14,755 bases of DNA. It comes from Acidimicrobiia bacterium (GTDB taxonomy: Bacteria; Actinomycetota; Acidimicrobiia; IMCC26256). The translations under genes were made by a program, and so were the position numbers. The stretch is from assembly GCA_023262065.1 (NCBI GenBank), contig JALRDW010000104.1, positions 1-14,755 on the forward strand. The letters are read 5' to 3'. Positions within the stretch are counted from its first letter, which is position 1. Each line of letters starts with the position of its first letter. The notes below the pieces were generated by a model. It saw only the letters and a list, made by a program, of their open reading frames with translations. It ran no database searches and had not been told where the DNA came from. Of this stretch, positions 1 to 9,013 are shown in pieces.

Positions 1-850
1 CCACGTCCTTGTTCTTGTGCTGGGACCGCTCGTTCTGGCATGACGTCACGATGCCGGTCGGCAGGTGCGTGATGCGCACGGCCGAATCGGTGACGTTGAC
101 GTGCTGGCCGCCGGCGCCCGAGGACCGGTAGGTATCGATGCGGAGGTCGCCCTGATCGATCTCGGGCGCGTCGCCCTCCTCGATCGCCGGGACGACGTCG
201 AGGGAGGCGAAGGCGGTCTGGCGCCGGGCCTGGGAGTCGAAGGGCGAGATGCGCACGAGTCGGTGCACCCCGCGCTCGCCCGTCAGCATCCCGTACGCGT
301 AGCGCCCGCGCACGGTGAAGGTCGCCGAGGTGATCCCCGCCTCCTCGCCCAGCGACACGTCGTCGATGGTGACCGAGAAGCCCTGGCGCTCCGCCCAACG
401 GGTGAACATCCGCAGCAGCATCTGCGCCCAGTCCTGCGCGTCGGTCCCGCCCGCCCCCGACTGGATCGCGCAGATCGCGTCCAGCTCGTCGTGCTCGCCG
501 GTGAACAGGGCCCGCAGCTCGAGCCGGTCGAGCTCGGTCCGCAGGCGCGCCGCCCCGTCCTCGATCTCGGGTTCGAGGGACGCATCCCCCTCCTCCCGTG
601 CGAGCTCGGCCAGCGTCTCGAGGTCGCTCACCTGCTCCTGCAGCGCCTCGACCATCGTGATGTCGTCACGGACCTGAGCGAGCTCCGTGGTGACCCGTCG
701 GGCCGCATCGGCGTCGTCCCAGAGGTCGGGACGACTCGCCTCGGCCTCGAGCGCGACGAGTCGGTCCCGGGCCTCCGCGATGCGCAGGTACCCGACCGCA
801 TCGGCGACGCGGCGCGCGAGATCGGCAAGCTCGTCGGAGAAGTCTCGCAA
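1..850 (-). CDS. prfB: Peptide chain release factor 2 (partial, C-terminus outside window)
   Basis: RF2 recognises UGA and UAA stop codons in the ribosomal A site and triggers peptidyl-tRNA hydrolysis. The reading frame is open from 850 to the left edge (283 codons), with roughly the last 80 residues missing. Landmarks: GAGGTDAQDW in the central domain (about residues 128-137), the stop-codon anticodon tripeptide SPF at residues 202-204 (positions 247-239), which distinguishes RF2 from RF1, and the catalytic GGQ at residues 247-249 (positions 112-104). These sit exactly three residues before the E. coli RF2 positions (SPF 205-207, GGQ 250-252), which supports the TTG start at 850; the protein would begin MRDFSDEL. 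The TTG lies 5 nt after the secA stop with no clear Shine-Dalgarno, so translational coupling to secA is likely. The usual RF2 programmed frameshift site is absent: the equivalent codons read GGG TAC CTG CGC (793-782) in one continuous frame. Confidence 0.96.
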   Translation of the reverse strand, partial: MRDFSDELADLARRVADAVGYLRIAEARDRLVALEAEASRPDLWDDADAARRVTTELAQVRDDITMVEALQEQVSDLETLAELAREEGDASLEPEIEDGAARLRTELDRLELRALFTGEHDELDAICAIQSGAGGTDAQDWAQMLLRMFTRWAERQGFSVTIDDVSLGEEAGITSATFTVRGRYAYGMLTGERGVHRLVRISPFDSQARRQTAFASLDVVPAIEEGDAPEIDQGDLRIDTYRSSGAGGQHVNVTDSAVRITHLPTGIVTSCQNERSQHKNKDV

Positions 851-855
851 CGGAC

Positions 856-3567
<2,712 letters not shown>

Positions 3568-3577
3568 GACGGGCCGC

Positions 3578-3583
3578 AGTCTA
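3578..3583 (-). promoter_or_regulatory. Candidate -10 box of a near-leaderless secA promoter
   Basis: TAGACT fits the actinobacterial TANNNT consensus and ends 10 nt before the secA ATG, which would put the transcription start about 3-5 nt before the start codon. No recognisable -35 hexamer lies 16-19 nt upstream. The absence of any Shine-Dalgarno between the box and the ATG fits this reading. It is a sequence match only. Confidence 0.45.
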
Positions 3584-3630
3584 GGGGCGCAGCCGCGACC
3601 GCCCCCCGTCGGCACGGACGCGACCGCGGA

Positions 3631-3653
3631 CCCGGTCGTGAACCGGGACCGGG
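3631..3653 (-). terminator. GC-rich hairpin between the 71-aa ORF and secA (possible terminator)
   Basis: The arms CCCGGTC (3631-3637) and GACCGGG (3647-3653) are perfectly complementary over 7 bp with a 9-nt loop. An alternative fold, CCCGGT/ACCGGG with a 5-nt loop, is also possible within the same stretch. It lies 18 nt after the stop of the 71-aa ORF and upstream of the candidate secA promoter, where a transcript end would make sense. There is no T-run, so this would be a U-less terminator-type structure at best. Confidence 0.35.
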
Positions 3654-3670
3654 CGGCCGGTTCCGGGCGT

Positions 3671-3886
3671 TCAGCGCGGGGTCGTGTGACTCGGGCCGCA
3701 GGGGGCCGCAACCGTGGGCGTCGGTGCATCGACGAGCCACGGGAGCACGGCCTCGACGACGGCGTCGAGCGGCGGGTGGTACCAGCCGCTCCGCACGGCC
3801 ACCGCGAGGACGCCGGCCCGCCCGGGGGCGGACTCGACCTCGAGGGCCGGTGGGCGGCGTCGACCCGGGGGGAGTTGACGGATCAC
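3671..3886 (-). CDS. Small hypothetical protein between comF and secA
   Basis: This 71-codon ORF starts at GTG 3886 and I do not recognise its product. Support for it being real: an AAAGGA Shine-Dalgarno (3900-3895) with 8-nt spacing to the GTG, third codon positions that are overwhelmingly G or C, and placement only 34 nt after comF in the same direction. The protein begins [13 protein letters not shown] and has a short segment of mixed hydrophobic residues ([20 protein letters not shown], about residues 25-44). The tail is Pro/Thr-rich with a single Cys. There is no signal peptide or clear domain. Many actinobacteria carry the ribosome-hibernation factor gene (hpf) between comF and secA; this ORF occupies that place but has no resemblance to HPF. 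The frame also extends upstream to ATG 3985 inside the comF end, but that longer form ignores the good ribosome-binding site. Confidence 0.55.
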   Translation of the reverse strand: MIRQLPPGRRRPPALEVESAPGRAGVLAVAVRSGWYHPPLDAVVEAVLPWLVDAPTPTVAAPCGPSHTTPR

Positions 3887-3894
3887 GCTGCCGT

Positions 3895-3900
3895 TCCTTT
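3895..3900 (-). promoter_or_regulatory. Strong Shine-Dalgarno deciding the start of the 71-aa ORF
   Basis: AAAGGA sits 8 nt before GTG 3886. It is the best ribosome-binding site in the comF-secA interval and the main reason for calling the small ORF real and for placing its start there. Confidence 0.55.
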
Positions 3901-3920
3901 CGTTGCGAGCATCGTCGGCA

Positions 3921-4634
3921 TCACCGGTCCCCACCTTGAGGGCCGGATCGCGGTTCGGGTGCGTTCCGCGCGTGACCCGCGGCACGCGCCCTCGCCCCGT
4001 CGGTGCGTGCTACGCACGCGGCGAGCACCGTCCGTGCACCGGCGGCGCGCAGCGCTCGGGCCGCCGCGGTCAGCGTGCCGCCGGTCGTGAGCACGTCATC
4101 GACGACGAGCACCGGGGAGCGCACCGCGGCGAGGGCGACGAAGCGCGGGCCCGCGAGCCGCGCCGAGCGCGCACGACCGGTCTGGGGGTGCGGGTCGAGC
4201 CGGCGCAGCGTGCTGCGACTCCCGCGGCCGAGTGACCGGGCGACCGCCGCCGCGAGCAGTGCCGCATGGTCGAAGCCGCGCGCCCGTCGACGGGTGTCGG
4301 TGGTGGGGGCCCAGGTCACGGTGAGGTCGTCGAGCGGGATGCCTCGGGCGAGGATCCCGGCCACGACCGGCGCCACGAGCCAGTCGATCGCCGCCCGTTC
4401 GTTGCGGTACTTGACCCGGGCGACCACCTCCCGGGTGATGCCGTCGTAGGCGCGGCCCGCGATGAGGAGGTCGAGGCCCGACGGCGTCGGACCCGGCGCA
4501 CCGGTCCGGGCGGTCGCCGCACAGGCCGGGCACGGGCTGGCCCCGGCGCGCCCGCACGGGCACCGACCCCCGAGGACGAGTGCGGCCAGGGACGCACGGG
4601 ACCCCGAAGCGTTCGGTGCGAGGTGTCCGGACAT
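3921..4634 (-). CDS. comF: ComF family protein (phosphoribosyltransferase-like, competence-associated family)
   Basis: The product is 237 aa, typical for the ComFC/GntX-like family: a small N-terminal zinc module followed by a type I phosphoribosyltransferase fold. Members take part in DNA uptake in naturally competent bacteria, but the exact reaction is not settled, and non-competent actinobacteria also carry the gene. Visible features: the cysteine pattern CPCG...CPAC (residues 25-38) as zinc ligands, a conserved core AYDG...VARVKYRNER (about 62-80), and the PRPP-binding motif VLVVDDVLTTGGTL (175-188) with the diagnostic DD and TGGT. The start ATG 4634 gives MSGHLAPNAS before the zinc module. 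There is no Shine-Dalgarno; a TACGGT box lies 7 nt before the ATG, so the mRNA may be leaderless. A perfect dyad overlaps this region. The C-terminal tail after about residue 212 is Ala/Arg/Pro-rich and probably disordered. Confidence 0.9.
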   Translation of the reverse strand: MSGHLAPNASGSRASLAALVLGGRCPCGRAGASPCPACAATARTGAPGPTPSGLDLLIAGRAYDGITREVVARVKYRNERAAIDWLVAPVVAGILARGIPLDDLTVTWAPTTDTRRRARGFDHAALLAAAVARSLGRGSRSTLRRLDPHPQTGRARSARLAGPRFVALAAVRSPVLVVDDVLTTGGTLTAAARALRAAGARTVLAACVARTDGARARAAGHARNAPEPRSGPQGGDR

Positions 4635-4638
4635 GCGA

Positions 4639-4681
4639 GGGACCGTACCGAGGACCTGTGACGGCCTCCCGGTACGGTCCC
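4639..4681. repeat. 12-bp perfect inverted repeat overlapping the comF promoter region
   Basis: The arms GGGACCGTACCG (4639-4650) and CGGTACGGTCCC (4670-4681) are exact reverse complements separated by 19 nt, giving 31 bp centre to centre, about three helical turns. It lies in the 80-nt gap between the ahcY stop and the comF ATG. The comF-proximal arm contains the candidate -10 box TACGGT and ends 4 nt before the ATG. It could be the ahcY transcript-end hairpin (no T-run follows) or a two-half-site operator controlling comF. Sequence alone cannot separate these. Confidence 0.75.
4642..4647 (-). promoter_or_regulatory. Candidate -10 box of a leaderless comF promoter
   Basis: TACGGT matches TANNNT and ends 7 nt before the comF ATG, which places the expected start of transcription at or one nucleotide from the ATG. 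There is no Shine-Dalgarno in the short interval CCCTCGC. No -35 match was found at normal spacing. Confidence 0.45.
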
Positions 4682-4714
4682 GTCGACTGCGTCCGACGCA
4701 GGACCCGGAGCGGA

Positions 4715-6307
<1,593 letters not shown>

Positions 6308-7357
6308 TTACCCCTCGGTGGAACCCAGGATTCCCTTCAGCGTCGCGATCGCATCGATCGGTCCGGGATCGACCCCACGGTCCGCCGCGAGGTGCACCGA
6401 GGTCCAGTCCCCCACGTACATGAGGTCGAGGAGCTGGGCCAGACGGCCCTCTCCGGCGGCCGCCACCGGGATCACCTGGTGCACCGCCTCGTCGATGATG
6501 TCGCGCGTCACATCGATGCGCGGCGCCAGCCGGTCGTGCTCGTGGTCGTGCCGGAGCTCGACGATCGAGATCAGTTGCCGGGTCACGTCGCCGTGCTGAC
6601 CCCACCCACAGATCTCGTTGTGGTCGAGCTCCGGATAGGCCGCCCAGAACGCGGGGGCCTTGGCGTTCTCGTTGATGTCGCACTTCCAGCGCATCGCGGC
6701 GACCGCACCGATGGCCCCGCCGCCGTAGACGAGCGGGATCGTCCCGTCGATGCGCCGCGCCACCTCCCGGGCGACGTTGGCGGGTGCAGCCACCTCCCGG
6801 GTGCTCGCGTCGCGTCGCCGGGCGAGCTGGTCGATCGCGTGCGTGATCCACTCGTCTGTGTCGGCGAGGAGCCCGATCGCCCCGAGCGTGCCGAGGATCG
6901 GGGCGATGAGCGTGCCGATCGCAGCCCGCGGCATGTACCCGGTCGGGCAGGGAACGTGCAGCGCCCCGGCGTCGGCGGCCAGACCCGCGAGCGCACCGCC
7001 GCTCGACACCGCCACCACCCGGGCGCCCGCCTCGATCGCGCCCCGCGTCATCGCGACGGTCTCCTCCGTGTCGCCGGAGTAGGACACCGCGAACACCAGC
7101 GTGCGCGGCCCGATGTAGGCCGGCGTGCGCATCTGCTTGTGGACCGATACGGGCAGGCACAGCTCGCCCGAGGCCGCCGCCGCGAGCACATCACCCGAGA
7201 TCCCGCTGCCGCCCATCCCGAGCACGGCGATGCTCGTCAGGTCGGCGGCCTGCGGCAGCACGGCGCCGGCGAGGGCATCCGCCGTGGCGGCGCGCGCCGC
7301 GGCGAGCTGCTCCGGGAGCCCGCTGACCGCGTCGACGAATCCGAGCGTGTCGAGCAT
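6308..7357 (-). CDS. Bifunctional phosphoglucose/phosphomannose isomerase (SIS-domain)
   Basis: Enzymes of this family interconvert glucose-6-P, fructose-6-P and mannose-6-P, linking glycolysis to mannose metabolism. The product is 349 aa, usual for the family. It has the SIS glycine motif VLGMGGSG (45-52), the phosphate-binding serine loop SYSGDTEET (92-100), and the C-terminal signature NENAK...LDHNE. Glu230 and His246 stand 16 residues apart, as do the catalytic Glu203/His219 described for the Pyrobaculum aerophilum enzyme. ATG 7357 overlaps the stop of the Trm112-like gene by one base (TGATG), so translation is probably coupled. The next upstream gene but one is the phosphomannomutase, which takes mannose-6-P onward to mannose-1-P. 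No separate manA-type isomerase is visible, so this protein may supply mannose-6-P. In some actinobacteria the homologue is annotated only as a SIS-domain protein, so dual activity is inferred. Confidence 0.9.
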   Translation of the reverse strand: MLDTLGFVDAVSGLPEQLAAARAATADALAGAVLPQAADLTSIAVLGMGGSGISGDVLAAAASGELCLPVSVHKQMRTPAYIGPRTLVFAVSYSGDTEETVAMTRGAIEAGARVVAVSSGGALAGLAADAGALHVPCPTGYMPRAAIGTLIAPILGTLGAIGLLADTDEWITHAIDQLARRRDASTREVAAPANVAREVARRIDGTIPLVYGGGAIGAVAAMRWKCDINENAKAPAFWAAYPELDHNEICGWGQHGDVTRQLISIVELRHDHEHDRLAPRIDVTRDIIDEAVHQVIPVAAAGEGRLAQLLDLMYVGDWTSVHLAADRGVDPGPIDAIATLKGILGSTEG

Positions 7358-7593
7358 CAGGCCTCGAAGGTCGGGCGGATGCCCTCGGCCTCGGCCCGGG
7401 CGAGCAGCCGGGCGAGCTCCGCCTCGTCGAGCGCCTCGGCCTCATCGATGAGCATGATCGGGATGTCCTCGCGCACCGCGTACCGGCGGGCGAGCCGCGG
7501 GTTCACGAGCGAACCCTCGTCGGCGAAGTAGAGCAGCGGTCCCTTGTCCTCGGGGCAGGCGAGGATCTCGAGGAGCTTCGGGTCGAGGGCCAT
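7357..7593 (-). CDS. Trm112-family small protein (UPF0434-like)
   Basis: The product is 78 aa and starts MALDPKLLEILACPEDKGPL, the hallmark N-terminus of bacterial Trm112-like proteins. Eukaryotic and archaeal Trm112 activates methyltransferases; the bacterial relatives are mostly uncharacterised. Many family members carry a CPxC zinc pair here, but this protein has CPED and no other cysteine, so a bound zinc is unlikely. The centre, NPRLARRYAVREDIPIML, is the conserved NxxLxxxYPIxxGIPxML-type segment. A strong AAGGAG (7603-7598) lies 4 nt before the ATG. It sits 18 nt after manB and overlaps PGI/PMI by one base, so all three are almost certainly one operon. A chaperone or partner role for a neighbouring enzyme is speculation. 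Confidence 0.9.
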   Translation of the reverse strand: MALDPKLLEILACPEDKGPLLYFADEGSLVNPRLARRYAVREDIPIMLIDEAEALDEAELARLLARAEAEGIRPTFEA

Positions 7594-7597
7594 GGTT

Positions 7598-7603
7598 CTC
7601 CTT
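7598..7603 (-). promoter_or_regulatory. Strong Shine-Dalgarno of the Trm112-like gene
   Basis: AAGGAG with a 4-nt spacer (AACC) to ATG 7593. This is the strongest ribosome-binding site in the sugar-phosphate operon. Confidence 0.7.
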
Positions 7604-7611
7604 GGGTTCGG

Positions 7612-8964
7612 TCAGACCCCGCCCCGCACGAGGGCGAGGACCTCGGCGGTGCGGGCCGCGCAGGCCGCCGCATCGGCGGCCTCGAGGTTGAGTCGGAGGA
7701 GCGGTTCGGTGTTGCTGGGCCGGAGGTTGAACCACCAGTCACCGCAGTCGACGGTGAGGCCGTCGAGCCGGTCCTGGTCGGCATCACCGTAGGCGGCCGC
7801 GATCCGATCGATGACCGCGTGGGGATCGGCCACGGTCGAGTTGATCTCGCCCGAGGCCGCGTAGCGTTCGAACGGACGGCGCAGCACCGAGAGCGGCTCG
7901 GCGCTGCGGCTCAACTGCTCGAGCACGACCATCGCGGCGATGAGCCCCGAGTCGGCGCGCCAGTTGTCGCGGAAGTAGTAGTGCCCGGAGTGCTCACCGC
8001 CGAAGACCGCTCCCGTCTCGGCCATGACCTGCTTGATGAAGGAGTGGCCGACTCGGGTGCGGACCGGTTCCGCCCCCATCTCGCGCACGACCTCGGGCAC
8101 CGCCTTCGAGCAGATGAGGTTGTGCACGACCGTCTCGCCGGCCCCCGTGCGCTCGAGGATGCCGTGGGCGACGATCGCGGTGGTGAGCGAGCCCGACACC
8201 GGCTCGGCGCGGTCATCCACGAGGAACACCCGATCCGCGTCGCCGTCGAACGCGAGCCCGATGTCCGCACCGTGCTCGATGACCGCACGTCGGAGGTCCA
8301 CGAGGTTCTCGGGCTGGATCGGGTCGGCCGGGTGGTTCGGGAACGTGCCGTCGAGCTCGGGGTACAGGATCGTCAGCTCGAACGGGAGCGCCTCGAACAC
8401 GGCCGGGACCACGAGGCCACCCATCCCGTTCGCCGTGTCGGCGACGACGCGCAGGGGTCGGAGTGCTCCCGCATCGGAGAGGAAGGACCGCACGTGTGTG
8501 GCGAACTCGTCCAGCAGGCCGCGCTGGGTCACCCGGCCCGGCTCCTCGGCGCGCTCGAGGAGGTCGGCCGCCACCGCCTCCTTGATCTGGAGCAGGCCGG
8601 TCGCCTCACCGATCGGTGCTGCACCGGCGCGGCACATCTTGATGCCGTTGTACTGGGCCGGGTTGTGGCTGGCGGTGAACTGGACCGCCGGCGAGTCGAG
8701 GAACCCGCTCGCGAAGTAGACCATGTCGGTCGAGGACAGCCCGATGTCGACGACGTCGGCCCCCGCCATGACCGCCCCCTCGATGAAGGCCCGGGACAGC
8801 GGCACCGAGGACGGGCGCATGTCGTGGCCCACGACGACGGTGGACGCACCGGTGAACCGGACGAACGCGTTGCCGATCCGACGGGCGATCGACTCGTCGA
8901 TCTCCTCGGGGTAGAGGCCGCGGACGTCGTAGGCCTTGAAGATGGTGTCGAGCGCGTCGGGCAC
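7612..8964 (-). CDS. manB: Phosphomannomutase / phosphoglucomutase
   Basis: This alpha-D-phosphohexomutase interconverts mannose-6-P and mannose-1-P (and often the glucose forms), supplying GDP-mannose for envelope glycans. The product is 450 aa, normal for the family. All four family loops are present: the phosphoserine loop TASHNP (97-102, Ser99), metal-binding DGDADR (240-245), the sugar-specificity loop GGEHSGH (322-328), and the phosphate-binding loop RPSNTEP (415-421). The GEHSGH form suits dual mannose/glucose mutases. I chose GTG 8964 because the protein then begins VPDALDTIFKAYDVRG, matching the family N-terminus, with AAGG (8974-8971) 6 nt upstream. The frame stays open far upstream, but that region lies antiparallel or out of frame with the large membrane-protein gene. 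It is followed by the Trm112-like gene after 18 nt. Confidence 0.95.
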   Translation of the reverse strand: MPDALDTIFKAYDVRGLYPEEIDESIARRIGNAFVRFTGASTVVVGHDMRPSSVPLSRAFIEGAVMAGADVVDIGLSSTDMVYFASGFLDSPAVQFTASHNPAQYNGIKMCRAGAAPIGEATGLLQIKEAVAADLLERAEEPGRVTQRGLLDEFATHVRSFLSDAGALRPLRVVADTANGMGGLVVPAVFEALPFELTILYPELDGTFPNHPADPIQPENLVDLRRAVIEHGADIGLAFDGDADRVFLVDDRAEPVSGSLTTAIVAHGILERTGAGETVVHNLICSKAVPEVVREMGAEPVRTRVGHSFIKQVMAETGAVFGGEHSGHYYFRDNWRADSGLIAAMVVLEQLSRSAEPLSVLRRPFERYAASGEINSTVADPHAVIDRIAAAYGDADQDRLDGLTVDCGDWWFNLRPSNTEPLLRLNLEAADAAACAARTAEVLALVRGGV

Positions 8965-9013
8965 GGGGCGCCTTGAGGTCCTCGACCGCCCGGGGCGGGC
9001 GGGACGGGAGAGC

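Noticed and set aside
3886..3922. 12-codon ORF bridging the comF stop (TGATG) and the 71-aa ORF start (GTGA)
   Set aside because: It overlaps both neighbours neatly, but it has no ribosome-binding site of its own, and the AAAGGA inside it serves the next ORF. Chance is the simpler explanation.
6759..6801. 13-nt direct repeat GCCACCTCCCGGG, 30 nt apart, in the PGI/PMI gene
   Set aside because: The spacing is exactly ten codons and both copies encode the same REVA residues in frame; this is local protein-sequence similarity, not a separate element.
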